A stretch of 64,000 nucleotides of DNA from Sinorhizobium sp. A49. GTDB lineage: Bacteria; Pseudomonadota; Alphaproteobacteria; Rhizobiales; Rhizobiaceae. The position numbers and the translations under genes are program-made. Location of the stretch: positions 1-64,000 of the forward strand of contig NZ_MUNW01000061.1 of the NCBI RefSeq assembly GCF_002002725.1. The letters run 5' to 3'. Each line of letters opens with the position of its first letter. Within the stretch, counting starts at the first letter, position 1. Below the pieces are notes generated by a model. That model was not told the origin of the DNA, did no database searches, and saw nothing but the letters and a program-made list of their open reading frames with translations. Below are positions 47,964 to 58,000 of this stretch, one piece after another.

Positions 47964-49517
47964 TTAGACGCCTTCTTCCTCCAACCACTGCTGGATGGCG
48001 GCGATGTCCCAGGCGCCGATCTCGTGGCCCATGTCGAGATCGATCGCCGTCAGGTTCGCGCCGGTCTTCTCCAGCTCGGCTCTCAGGCGCGGCGCGAACT
48101 GGCCGTAGCTGTCGGACTTGCCGGTCAAAAGCAGGATGTTCGTGCCTGCAAGGTCCGGTGTCGGCATGTCGTCGAGCACCATCATCGAGCGCATCAGTAC
48201 CACGTTGCGGATCAAACCCGGATGCAGTGTCATCAGTGCGACCAGCAGGTTGGCGCCGTTGGAATAGCCGATGAACACGGCCTTTGAGAGATCGATACCG
48301 TAGCCGTCGCGCGCACCTTCGAGGAAGGCGGCAAAGGCATCGGCTTCGGCGCGCGCGTCCTTCTGGTCGAAGGTGGTCGAGGAATAGCGCCGGAACCAGC
48401 GCGGCGAGCCTTCTTCTGTCGAGCGGCCGCGAACGCCGAGCAGCGTCGCGTCGCCATCCACCTGATTGCCGAGGTGGAGGAGCTGCGTCTCGTTTCCGCC
48501 GCTGCCATGAAGAAGCACGAAGGTGCGGTCGTCGGGCGTCTCTGGATGATAGAAACGGTGAACGAAAGGCAGATCGCGCTCCGTCAGGCGCGGCTCGCCC
48601 GGCAGCGCGAATTGCGGCAGGCTGACCAGCGTTTCTGCGGTGCGGTCGGCGAAATGGGCCGGGATGAACAGTTGCGTGCCGAGCGTCTCCCTGGGCTCAT
48701 CGACCGTGAAGCCGGGCTTGTCGGTTGCAAACTCGCAGAGCGAGCCGCCGGGTTCGCGGACATAAAGCGAATAGAAGTATTTTCGATCATGGGCATTGAC
48801 GGTGGCATCGTCGCGCTTGAGGTCGTCGCGGACCTTCAGCACCGTCTCCTTGTCGGGAGCGCGAAAGGCGATGTGGTCGATCGTGCCGGTGCCGGGTGCT
48901 GCAGTCCAGAAGCCGGTGGCATCGCGCACGTCGATGATGTCGCCCGATTGCGAGGTGAAGCGGCGGATGGTGTCGGTGGAGCCGGTTTCGCTGTAACCGA
49001 AATGCTCGGCGAGAAAACGGGCGGATTCGGCCGGTTGCTCCGTCAGGATCGTGGCGCCACGCAGGCGCCGGATGGCGTCGGCCTCGGGAATGTCGCGCGT
49101 GCTCCAGGGGGCTGCGGCGGACAGCGCTTGCGTTCCAACGAGCTTGACGATGACCCCGTCGGGGTCCTTCAGCCGCAGCACCGGTTCGCCGAATTCCTGA
49201 GCCGGACCGGCGATCTTGATGTTGTGCTGGAGCGCCCGCGTCAACCAGAAACCGATGCTTTCAGGCGCGATGGCAAAGGCGATCTCGCTCGGCTGGCCGT
49301 GGCCGACGCGGCCGGGCGCACCGTCTTCCCACATCAGAAACGTCACGAGCGAACCGGGCGATCCTTCGGCGTCGCCGTAGAAGAGATGGAGCTGGGTCGC
49401 ATCCTCGTAGCCGCCAGTCCGCTTGACGAGGCGCAGGCCGAGGAAGCCGACGTAGAAATCGACATTGGCCTGCACCTTGCGGGCAATCAGCGTGATGTGG
49501 TGGATGCCGCTCGTCAT
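47964..49517 (-). CDS. Fusion of ring-cleaving dioxygenase-like (MhqO) and alpha/beta-hydrolase (MhqD-like) domains
   Basis: A 517-residue two-enzyme fusion. Residues 1 to about 310 form a double VOC protein like the 317-residue gene at 46111 (G-I-H-H-I-T-L, I-D-H-I-A-F). Residues about 325-517 form a carboxylesterase/phospholipase-type alpha/beta hydrolase with oxyanion motif H-G-S-G-G-N-E, nucleophile elbow G-Y-S-N-G-A-N and a C-terminal G-H-E histidine. In Bacillus the equivalents are the separate proteins MhqO and MhqD, both induced by quinones. Probably detoxifies aromatic electrophiles; the real substrate is unknown. Confidence 0.87.
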   Translation of the reverse strand: MTSGIHHITLIARKVQANVDFYVGFLGLRLVKRTGGYEDATQLHLFYGDAEGSPGSLVTFLMWEDGAPGRVGHGQPSEIAFAIAPESIGFWLTRALQHNIKIAGPAQEFGEPVLRLKDPDGVIVKLVGTQALSAAAPWSTRDIPEADAIRRLRGATILTEQPAESARFLAEHFGYSETGSTDTIRRFTSQSGDIIDVRDATGFWTAAPGTGTIDHIAFRAPDKETVLKVRDDLKRDDATVNAHDRKYFYSLYVREPGGSLCEFATDKPGFTVDEPRETLGTQLFIPAHFADRTAETLVSLPQFALPGEPRLTERDLPFVHRFYHPETPDDRTFVLLHGSGGNETQLLHLGNQVDGDATLLGVRGRSTEEGSPRWFRRYSSTTFDQKDARAEADAFAAFLEGARDGYGIDLSKAVFIGYSNGANLLVALMTLHPGLIRNVVLMRSMMVLDDMPTPDLAGTNILLLTGKSDSYGQFAPRLRAELEKTGANLTAIDLDMGHEIGAWDIAAIQQWLEEEGV

Positions 49518-49612
49518 GTTTCGTCTCCCGATATGATGCGCTCACAAACCACAGGCGGATCGCCGGCGCCAGAACCGCGGCTGAGAACGCTGTGTTCAAC
49601 GTGGGCGGAAAA

Positions 49613-50470
49613 TCAGCTCCGGTCTTCGGCGAGGAAGGCCTTGAAAGCGTCGGCATAGTCCGGATGCCAGCGCGACAGCGGCGGCCGGTTCTCGACGATG
49701 TCGCCGGCTGCCCACAGGATGCGCTTCTCGTCGGTTGACCTCGCGACGTCGTTGTCGGGGCAGAGAATGTAGAAGTCGCCGCGCTCAAGGCTTTCCATCA
49801 TGAAGTCGACGGTCTCATCCGGTGTCCAGGCGCCCTCGGGCTTTTCCGTGCGGCCATTGGCGGTGAGCGACGTATAGACGAAGCCGGGAATAAGCAGATG
49901 GGCGTGAAGCTTGCCTCCGGCGATGTTGCGCAAGTCATGTTCGAGCGCCTCGGTGAACGCTTTCACGCCGGCCTTCGAAACATTGTAGGCGGGGTCGCCT
50001 GGAGGCGTGGTGATGCCCTGTTTCGAGCCGGTGTTGATGATCACGGCCGGTTGCCCATGTGCGGTCATGTGAGGCGCGAACACACGCGAACCGTTGATGA
50101 CGCCCCAGAGATTGACGGCGAGCACCGCCTCCCAGTTTGCCTGCGGGCCGAACATGGCGCTCCCCGGCTGAATGCCGGCATTGTTCATCAGCACATGCAC
50201 GGGGCCGAAGCGCTCGCGCGCGGCGTGCTGCAGCGCTTCGATATTCTCAAGATGGGAGACATCGGTGGGAATGGCGACAACGTATGTCGTGCCATGCGGC
50301 GAGAGCTCCGAGACCTCCGCCGCGGCTTGCGTCAGGCGCTCGCCCTCGAGATCGGCGAGCACGACGCGCATGCCGAGCCGCGCAAAGCGGCGGGCGCTGG
50401 CAAGGCCGATGCCGGACGCAGCACCAGTGACGACGGCAAGATGGTCGGGGGCAAAAGCGGGATGAGGCAT
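49613..50470 (-). CDS. Short-chain dehydrogenase/reductase
   Basis: A 285-residue classical SDR. Cofactor motif T-G-A-A-S-G-I-G (about 15-22), N-N-A-G (about 91-94) and the catalytic Y-x-x-x-K (Y-N-V-S-K near 155-159). The residue after beta2 is Asp (L-A-D-L-E), which favours NAD(H). The ATG at 50470 is chosen for its Rossmann-proximal position. It follows the fusion gene's strand, 95 nt upstream of that gene, so the two may be co-expressed. Confidence 0.87.
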   Translation of the reverse strand: MPHPAFAPDHLAVVTGAASGIGLASARRFARLGMRVVLADLEGERLTQAAAEVSELSPHGTTYVVAIPTDVSHLENIEALQHAARERFGPVHVLMNNAGIQPGSAMFGPQANWEAVLAVNLWGVINGSRVFAPHMTAHGQPAVIINTGSKQGITTPPGDPAYNVSKAGVKAFTEALEHDLRNIAGGKLHAHLLIPGFVYTSLTANGRTEKPEGAWTPDETVDFMMESLERGDFYILCPDNDVARSTDEKRILWAAGDIVENRPPLSRWHPDYADAFKAFLAEDRS

Positions 50471-50679
50471 GACGGAGGCTCCAGCAGTCAGGATCTGACG
50501 CAAGAGATAGGGCGCGAACTGACGGCTGTCCATCGCCGCAGGAAATGCCCGGAGTGATGAAGCGCCTGAAATCTATCCATTTTTACCAGTGCAAACCTTG
50601 CCGGCCCGGCCACGCACGCTAGTTCCGATCAGGAACTGGCGGCCGAACCGGCCTGCCGCAACATGTATCGGATGGATTG

Positions 50680-51435
50680 ATGGCTGCAACGGAAGCGCGG
50701 AATGACAAGCGGACACCTTGCGAAAGCTGTCCCTTGCGCAAACTGGAGCATTTCCGTGCATTTGAGCCGGAAGAACTCGCCTTTGTCTCGAAATTCAAGA
50801 CCGGCGAGCTTGCAGTCGACGGCGGCGCGACGATCCTGGTGGAAGGCGCACACAGCGCCCATCTCTTTACCGTCCTGTCTGGTTGGGGATTTCGCTACAA
50901 GATGCTCGACGACGGGCGCCGGCAGATCCTCAATTACATCATGCCCGGGGATCTCATCGGCCTGCAGGGCAGCCTCATGGGGGAAATGCAGCACTCGATC
51001 GAGGCGCTCTCCCCCGTCACGCTCTGCGTCTTTGAACGCGGCAAGCTCAATCGGCTCTACGCGAGCTATCCCGACCTCGCCTACGATCTGACCTGGATTG
51101 CTGCGCGCGAAGAGCGCATCCTCGATGAGAACCTCTTGAGCATCGGCCGCCGCTCGGCGCTGGAGCGTGCGGCCTATCTCATCGCCTTCCTTTACCAGCG
51201 CGCAAAGGCACTCGACCTGTTCAACGGAAGCCGCGTGGCAATCCCCATCACCCAGCAGCACGTAGCCGATACGCTCGGCCTGTCGATCGTCCATACCAAC
51301 AAGACGCTGAAGAAGCTGGCCGAACGCGGCATGATCCGCTGGGCCGACAAGGGCTGCAATGTCCGCGATATCGACGGGCTGCTGGCGATCGCCGGCTGGG
51401 AAGGGTTCAGCGAGACCAAGCGGCCGCTGATCTGA
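50680..51435 (+). CDS. Crp/Fnr family transcriptional regulator
   Basis: A 251-residue regulator: cyclic-nucleotide-binding-like beta-roll (about 35-145), dimerisation helix and a winged HTH (about 185-225) with T-Q-Q-H-V-A-D-T-L-G-L-S. An FNR-like N-terminal C-E-S-C (Cys14, Cys17) is present and Cys116 matches the internal FNR cysteine, but the fourth cluster ligand (FNR Cys29 position) is absent. So it may not bind a 4Fe-4S cluster in the classical way. The start is ATG 50680. It converges with dps. Confidence 0.87.
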   Translation: MAATEARNDKRTPCESCPLRKLEHFRAFEPEELAFVSKFKTGELAVDGGATILVEGAHSAHLFTVLSGWGFRYKMLDDGRRQILNYIMPGDLIGLQGSLMGEMQHSIEALSPVTLCVFERGKLNRLYASYPDLAYDLTWIAAREERILDENLLSIGRRSALERAAYLIAFLYQRAKALDLFNGSRVAIPITQQHVADTLGLSIVHTNKTLKKLAERGMIRWADKGCNVRDIDGLLAIAGWEGFSETKRPLI

Positions 51436-51464
51436 CGCTTCACCGTTCTTGATCAAGACGCAAG

Positions 51465-51488
51465 AAGCCCCGCCGGGCGGCGGGGCTT
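51465..51488. terminator. Hairpin between the convergent Crp/Fnr and dps genes
   Basis: Perfect 10-bp stem, aagccccgcc (51465-51474) with ggcggggctt (51479-51488), 4-nt loop. No long T-run on either side; it probably acts in both directions. Confidence 0.55.
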
Positions 51489-51515
51489 GACGCGACGTCA
51501 CAGGGGTTGGAGCCG

Positions 51516-52028
51516 TCAGGCGGCGACGATCGCTCTCAGCATCCACAGTGCCTTTTCGTGGAACGTGAGGCGATCGGTCAGCATGTCCGTCGTCACAAGG
51601 TCGTCGTTCTCATCGGCCTTTGTTCCGGCTTCACGCATGCGCCGGACGGCGGCCTCGTGGTCGGCAATCAGGTCCGCGACCATATCGGCCGCCGTTGTGT
51701 GGTTGACCGAGGCGCTGGTCGGAGCGAATTGATTGGCCTCACCAAGCTTTGCCGGGGCGAGATGGCCAAGCGCGCGGATGCGCTCGGCGATGATGTCGGT
51801 GGCCTTGAACAGGGTGTTGTAGTGTTCCTCTGTCAATTCGTGCAGCGGCTTGAACAGTGGGCCAACGACGTTCCAGTGATAGATGTGGCTCTTGATGACG
51901 AGCTTGTAGGTGTCGGCGAGGATGTCGGAGAGAGCGGCCGCCATCTGTTGGCGATAGGCCTTCTTCAGCCCGATGTCGAATTCCTCGTCCTTGACCTTCG
52001 GTTTCAGCACGGAGGCTGCCTGTGCCAT
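51516..52028 (-). CDS. dps: Dps family DNA-binding ferritin-like protein
   Basis: A 170-residue four-helix protein that forms a dodecameric shell, oxidises Fe(II) with H2O2 and protects DNA. Ferroxidase ligands occur at the E. coli-like positions His51, His63, Asp78 and Glu82; position 67 is Glu rather than the usual Asp. The N-terminal tail is Lys-containing, compatible with DNA binding. An EcfG-type promoter lies about 90 nt upstream, so induction by the general stress response is likely. Confidence 0.92.
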   Translation of the reverse strand: MAQAASVLKPKVKDEEFDIGLKKAYRQQMAAALSDILADTYKLVIKSHIYHWNVVGPLFKPLHELTEEHYNTLFKATDIIAERIRALGHLAPAKLGEANQFAPTSASVNHTTAADMVADLIADHEAAVRRMREAGTKADENDDLVTTDMLTDRLTFHEKALWMLRAIVAA

Positions 52029-52116
52029 GATCTTTCTCCAATCCGTTTCGGAAAATCATATTCGTGTCGTGATACGGGCGCGCGGCTGCCGTCCGCCCCT
52101 GCGCCGCTTTCCATTG

Positions 52117-52141
52117 AACGCCCGGTCGCGCCGGTTGTTCC
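52117..52141 (-). promoter_or_regulatory. EcfG/RpoE2-type promoter of dps
   Basis: On the minus strand GGAAC (complement of 52137-52141), 16 nt, CGTT (complement of 52117-52120): a perfect match to the general-stress sigma consensus, ending 88 nt before the dps ATG. Confidence 0.65.
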
Positions 52142-52299
52142 TTTGCGCGCACTCGAAGATGTGATGAAGGCTGCCGCTGCGATGAAGGGCAACATGTCTT
52201 TTTTAAATGCCCCAAAGTCTTATCGGGCCTATAGCTCGTAGCTTCATTGCGCAGGTCATAAACGCCTTCGCAAACAGGCAAGCATGAAAGGTGGACCGA

Positions 52300-52686
52300 A
52301 TGCCAACGATCGAGATTCCACCGTCGATCAGAACTGTGCTCGTTCTGGAAGATAATTTCATCATCGCGATGGATGCGGAGGAAATCCTGACATCCATCGG
52401 GATCTCCAACGTGCAGATCGCAACCAACGCCGAGCAGGCGATGCAGCTCATTTCGGCACAAACGTTCGATTTCATCATGCTCGATGTCAATCTCGAGAAT
52501 GAGACGAGCTTTGCGGTTGCCGACGCGATCATAGCCCGTGGGCTGTGTTTCGGTTTTACCAGCGGATACGGCGATGCGGAGATCTTTCCGGCGCATCTGC
52601 GCCGCGTTCCCAGGATCGACAAACCGTTCAACGAGAGCTCGATCGGTAATCTGATCGCCATGGCCACCAGGCGCGAGGGCGTTTAA
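52300..52686 (+). CDS. Single-domain response regulator, FAT GUY type
   Basis: A 128-residue stand-alone receiver. Asp18 is the acidic-pocket residue, Asp62 (M-L-D-V-N-L) the phospho-acceptor and Lys108 (D-K-P-F) the conserved lysine. The beta4-alpha4 segment F-T-S-G-Y-G (86-91) is a variant of the FAT-GUY motif that marks alphaproteobacterial single-domain receivers feeding PhyR-type signalling. ATG 52300 with aaagg upstream is preferred to a GTG 9 nt earlier. It stands alone between dps and the efflux operon. Confidence 0.87.
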   Translation: MPTIEIPPSIRTVLVLEDNFIIAMDAEEILTSIGISNVQIATNAEQAMQLISAQTFDFIMLDVNLENETSFAVADAIIARGLCFGFTSGYGDAEIFPAHLRRVPRIDKPFNESSIGNLIAMATRREGV

Positions 52687-52888
52687 CCGCCTCGCCCTGT
52701 GCTTCTTCACTGCGTGTGTCGAGCAGCGCTGCCACCATCGGTCGCAGCGCTGTTTACAGACTGAGGACTTCCAGACACCGGCCAAGTATGCGACTTTGTT
52801 GGCATCCTCGCGACGAAGGCGAGGCACATCTTGTCTTTTGGCGGGCATTCGAAAATGCCCCGATCAATGCTGGAGCCGGGTGGAGCGT

Positions 52889-53992
52889 ATGGCGCAATTC
52901 ACATGCAGCGTGCGGCACTGTGGTTGGGCAATCGCGCTCGCCTCGACGATTTTTCTGGCCTCGTGCGAGAAGCAGGAGGCGGAAGCCGCAAGGCCGGAAA
53001 CAATTGTTCGGATCGTCGAAGCGGCGCTCACCGATTACCAGCAGACCGTCACCCTGACCGGCGAAGTCGTGGCGCATGTGCAGGCGAACCTTGCCTTTCG
53101 CGTCAGCGGCCAGGTGACGCAGTGGTTCGCCGACGTCGGCGGCCATGTCGATGAAGGCGAGCTTCTGGCGAAGATCGACCCGCGCGAACAGGAAGCTGAT
53201 GTTCAAGCATCCGAAGCGGCGGTAAAGGCCGCAGAAGCGCAGCTGCGGCAGGCCACGGCGACATTGGCACGGCAAAACACGCTGATGGCGCAAGGCTTTA
53301 CCACGCGCCGCGATCTCGACCAGGCCGAGACTGCCGCGCGCACTGCTGCAAGCGCGCTCGATGCTGCCAACGCGGAACTGGAGAGTGCGCGAACTGCCCT
53401 TTCCTATACCGAGCTGCGCTCAAGTGCTGCCGGTATCGTCACGGTGCGGCATGCCGAGGTGGGGCAGGTGGTACAGGCGGCGCAAACCATGTTCTCCGTT
53501 GCCAAGGACGGCCCGCGGGACGCCATCTTCAATGTTCACGAGGGCCTGTTGTTCATGAGGCCGGCGAGCGAGGACGTGACGCTGGCGCTGGTCAGCGACC
53601 CCTCGATCACGGCGATCGCGCGCGTGAGCGAGATCTCCCCGACGATAGACGACAAGGCCGGCACGGTGCGGGTGAAGCTGGCGATGCAGGAGACGCCGGA
53701 GCGCATGACGCTCGGCTCGTCGGTGACGGGTGTCGCCCGTTTCGAGCCGGCCAAGGTCATTGCGCTGCCGTGGACGGCGCTGACTGCCGCCGACGGCAAG
53801 CCGGCGGTCTGGATCGTCGATCCCAGGGACAGCACGGTCAGCCTCAAGCCGATCGAGGTGAAGTCCTATGAAAGCGGCCGGGTGCTGGTCGCTTCCGGGC
53901 TTTCGGCCGGCGACAGGATCGTGGCGGAGGGCGGCAAATTCCTGCGCCCGGGCCTGGCGGTGCATGCGGTGGCAGAGGAGCAGGCGAAATGA
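52889..53992 (+). CDS. RND efflux periplasmic adaptor lipoprotein, first copy
   Basis: A 367-residue membrane-fusion protein. A lipobox (L-A-S-C near residue 26) predicts an inner-membrane-anchored lipoprotein. Then come a beta-barrel/lipoyl region (F-R-V-S-G-Q-V), an alpha-helical hairpin rich in Ala/Glu/Gln (about 110-175) and the second lipoyl half (A-E-V-G-Q-V-V). It links the RND pump to an outer-membrane channel. It overlaps the next adaptor gene by 4 nt. No channel gene is adjacent, so TolC from elsewhere is presumably used. Confidence 0.9.
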   Translation: MAQFTCSVRHCGWAIALASTIFLASCEKQEAEAARPETIVRIVEAALTDYQQTVTLTGEVVAHVQANLAFRVSGQVTQWFADVGGHVDEGELLAKIDPREQEADVQASEAAVKAAEAQLRQATATLARQNTLMAQGFTTRRDLDQAETAARTAASALDAANAELESARTALSYTELRSSAAGIVTVRHAEVGQVVQAAQTMFSVAKDGPRDAIFNVHEGLLFMRPASEDVTLALVSDPSITAIARVSEISPTIDDKAGTVRVKLAMQETPERMTLGSSVTGVARFEPAKVIALPWTALTAADGKPAVWIVDPRDSTVSLKPIEVKSYESGRVLVASGLSAGDRIVAEGGKFLRPGLAVHAVAEEQAK

Positions 53993-55071
53993 GCTGGTCG
54001 AGATTCCCGCGGCCGATCGTGCCGATTGCCGTATTGCTGCTGCTCGCCGGGTGCCAGAAGGAAGAGGAGCAGGCGATCGAGGTCGTTCGCCCTGTTCTGT
54101 CTATGGTTGTCAGTGAGCGCGTTGACGCAGCCGCGAGCTTTGCCGGAAAAGTTCAGCCCAAGGTGCAGACGGAGCTTGGCTTCCGGGTGATCGGCCGGCT
54201 TGTCGCCCGCGATGTGACCGTCGGCGATGCGGTGGTCGCAGGCGCCGAGCTTGCCGCCCTCGATCCGACCGCCTTCGAGTTGGCGTTGCGATCGGCAAAG
54301 GCCGACCAGGCAAGCGCCGAGGCGACCCTTGCCAATGCGGCTGCCGCCGAGGAGCGGCTCACCGCTCTCCTGAAGACTGATACTGAATCCCAGGCCACGG
54401 TCGACAGTGCCCAGCAAGCGCACGAGGCGGCCCAGGCATCGCTCATACGGGCGACGGCGGGGCTTGCGAAGTCCGAGGAGCAGCTCTCCTATACCAAGCT
54501 GAAGTCCGATTTCGACGGCATCGTCACGGCGACGGGAGCTGAGGTCGGCCAGGTGGTGTCGGCCGGCGAGATGGTCGTGACCGTCGCCAGGCCCGGCGAG
54601 CGCGATGCGGTCGTCGACGTGCCCGACGGCATCGCGCTGTTTCCGATCGGCACGCCGTTCTCGGTCGCGCTGCAGATCAATCCGGATCTCAAGGTCAACG
54701 GCACGGTGCGCGAGATCGCGCCGGCCGCCGACCCGGTCACCCGGACCCGGCGCGTGAAGATCGCGCTCGACAATCCGCCCGTCGGGTTCAGGCTCGGAAC
54801 GACGATCACAGCGACGCGCCAGGGCGCCGAGCATGAACTCATGCTCATTCCTTCGACTGCCGTGTTCGAACGCGACGGCAAGACCTTTGTCTGGATCGTC
54901 AATGAACCGGGCGGCGATGTCACGGCACGGGAAGTCGAAGTCGGCGCTAGTTCCGGCGGCCTGAGGCCGGTGACCGCGGGGCTCAAGCCGGGAGAGCGCA
55001 TCGCCACGGCGGGCGCGCACAGCCTTGAGGAAGGCCAGAAGGTAAAGATTTCCGACGGAGCGCGTTCATGA
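53989..55071 (+). CDS. RND efflux periplasmic adaptor lipoprotein, second copy
   Basis: A 360-residue membrane-fusion protein with lipobox L-A-G-C near residue 21, lipoyl half-motifs G-F-R-V-I-G-R-L and A-E-V-G-Q-V-V, a coiled-coil hairpin (about 95-165) and a C-terminal beta-barrel. It is only moderately similar to the first adaptor, so the pump may use a heteromeric adaptor ring. It overlaps the pump gene by 4 nt. Confidence 0.9.
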   Translation: MSWSRFPRPIVPIAVLLLLAGCQKEEEQAIEVVRPVLSMVVSERVDAAASFAGKVQPKVQTELGFRVIGRLVARDVTVGDAVVAGAELAALDPTAFELALRSAKADQASAEATLANAAAAEERLTALLKTDTESQATVDSAQQAHEAAQASLIRATAGLAKSEEQLSYTKLKSDFDGIVTATGAEVGQVVSAGEMVVTVARPGERDAVVDVPDGIALFPIGTPFSVALQINPDLKVNGTVREIAPAADPVTRTRRVKIALDNPPVGFRLGTTITATRQGAEHELMLIPSTAVFERDGKTFVWIVNEPGGDVTAREVEVGASSGGLRPVTAGLKPGERIATAGAHSLEEGQKVKISDGARS

Positions 55072-58000
55072 AGAAGTTCAACCTTTCGGACTGGGCGCTC
55101 GATCACAGCTCGATGGTCTGGTACTTCATGATCGTCTTCGTCGTGCTCGGTATCACCTCCTATGTGGAGCTTGGCCGCGAGGAGGACCCGTCCTTCACCA
55201 TCAAGACGATGACGATCTCGGCCGCCTGGCCGGGCGCGTCGGTCGAGGAAACCACGCTTCAGGTCACGGAGCGCATCGAGCGCAAGCTCGAGGAACTGGA
55301 ATCGCTCGACTACACCAAGAGCATGACGACGCCGGGCCAGACGCTGGTCTTCGTCAACCTGAAGCCCGAGACGAAGGCGCGCAATGTGGCGGCGACCTGG
55401 GTCACGGTTCGCAACATGATCAACGACATTCGCGGGGATTTTCCTTCGGGTGTCATCGGTCCTGCCTTCAACGACCGCTTCGGCGACGTCTTCGGCAACA
55501 TCTATGCCTTCACCGGCGACGGGCTGACCCCGCGCCAGCTGCGCGACTATGTCGAGGATGCGCGCCGCGATATCCTGACGGTGCCGAACATTGGCAAGGT
55601 CGATCTGATCGGCGCGCAGGACGAGGTGATCTACCTCGAGTTTTCGCCGCGCCAGCTCGCAGCCCTCGGCATCAACCAGCAGCAGGTCATCGAGACGCTG
55701 CAGGCCCAGAACGCGGTCTCTCCCTCGGGCGTCATCCAGACCGAAGGCGAGCGCGTCAGCATTCGTGTCGGCGGCCAGTTTTCATCGGAAGACAGCATCC
55801 GTTCGGTCAACCTGCAGGTCAATGACCGCTTCTTTCGTCTCAGCGACATAGCAACGATCAGCCGCGGCTATGTCGATCCGCCGTCAGCCCTCTTCCGTTT
55901 CGAGGGCAGGCCGGCAATCGGGCTGGCGATTGGCATGAAGCAGGGATCCAATCTGCTCGATTTCGGCAAGGCGGTCGAGCGGAAGATCGAGCGCCTCGAG
56001 CAGAGGTTGCCGGTCGGCGTGGATGTTCACTTGGTGTCCGACCAGCCGCTCGTGGTCGAGGAGGCGGTCTCCGGCTTCACGCAGGCGCTGTTCGAAGCGG
56101 TGATCATCGTTCTTGCCGTCAGCTTCGTCAGTCTGGGCATGCGCGCCGGCCTGGTCGTGGCGCTTTCCATTCCGCTGACGCTGGCGATCACCTTCGTCTT
56201 CATGTCCTACTGGGGCATCTCGCTGCAGCGCGTTTCGCTCGGCGCGCTGATCATCGCGCTTGGCCTGCTCGTCGACGATGCGATGATTGCGGTGGAAATG
56301 ATGGTGGCGCGGCTGGAGGTCGGCGATTCGCTGCGCAAGGCGGCGACCTACGTCTATACCTCGACGGCCTTTCCGATGCTGACAGGCACGCTCGTCACCG
56401 TTGCCGGTTTCATCCCGATCGGCCTCAACAACAGCGCGGCCGGCGAGTTCACCTTCACGCTGTTCGTCGTCATCGCCATTTCGCTGCTGGTCTCGTGGAT
56501 CGTGGCGGTGATCTTCGCGCCGCTTCTGGGGGTCACGATCCTGCCGAAGACGATGAAGCAGCATGCCGGAGAAAAAGGCCGGGTCGGGCGGCTGTTTTCC
56601 AGGCTGCTCGATCTCTGCATGCACTGGCGCTGGACGACGATCATCGCCACGGTCGCCGTCTTCTGCCTTTCGGTCTTCGGCATGGGTTTCGTGCAGCAGC
56701 AGTTTTTTCCCTCATCCGACCGACCCGAGATCATCGTCGACTGGTCGCTGCCGCAGAATTCCTCGATCGAGGAAACCAATGCGCAGATGGCGAAGTTCGA
56801 GAAGGAGAAGCTCACCGGCAATCCGGATGTGCTGCGCTGGTCGACTTATGTCGGCGAGGGGGCCGTGCGCTTCGTGCTGTCCTTCGACGTGCAGCCGCCG
56901 CATCCCTCCTTCGGCCAGATGATCATCGTCACCAAGGGGCTCGACGTGCGCGACAAGGTGCGCGCTGACCTGCAGGCCTATCTCAAGCAGACGTTCCCCG
57001 GTACGGACGCCTATGTGAAGCTGCTCGACATCGGCCCGCCGGTTGGGCGACCGATCCAGTATCGCGTCAGTGGGCCCGATATCGAACAGGTGCGTAAACA
57101 TGCGCTCGATCTCAGCTCCGTGCTCGGCCGCAATCCGCAATTGGGTGAGATCGTCTACGATTGGAACGAGCCGGCGCGCATGATCAAGGTCGACGTCTTG
57201 CAGGACAAGGCGCGCCAACTCGGCGTGACCTCGCAGGATATCGCGAATGCCCTCAACGGCATCGTCGGGGGGACGACCGTCACACAGGTGCGCGACGACA
57301 TCTACCTGATCGATGTTATCGGCCGTGCGCGCGACTCCGAACGGCAATCGATCGAAACTTTACGCGATCTCCAGCTTCCCGGCGCCAACGGGAACTCGGT
57401 GCCCTTGGCGGCGGTTGCCAACTTCCGCTACGAGATGGAGCAGCCGGTCGTCTGGCGCCGTTCGCGCCTGCCGACGATCACGGTCAAGGCGGCAATCAAC
57501 GGAACGGCACAACCCTCGACGGTTTCCGCACAGTTGGAAAAGGACGTGGCGGCCTTTGGCGCCGCGCTTCCGGACGGTTACAAAATCGAGATCGGCGGCA
57601 CGATCGAGGAAAGCGCCAAGAGCCAGGCGCCGATTGTCGCCGTCGTGCCCCTGATGCTGTTTGTGATGGCGACGATCCTGATGATCCAGTTGCAGAGTTT
57701 CTCGCGGCTGTTCCTGGTCTTTGCCGTGGCGCCACTGGCGCTGATCGGCGTGGTCGCGGCGCTGCTTCCAAGTGGTGCGCCGCTCGGCTTCGTGGCGATC
57801 CTCGGTGTGCTGGCGCTGATCGGCATTCTCATTCGAAACTCGGTCATCCTCGTCGTGCAGATCGAGGATCTGCGCAAGGAAGGGGTGGCGGCCTGGGATG
57901 CGGTGCGCGAGGCGACCGAACATCGCATGCGGCCGATCATGCTGACGGCTGCAGCGGCAAGCCTCGGGCTGATCCCGATCGCGCGGGAAATCTTCTGGGG

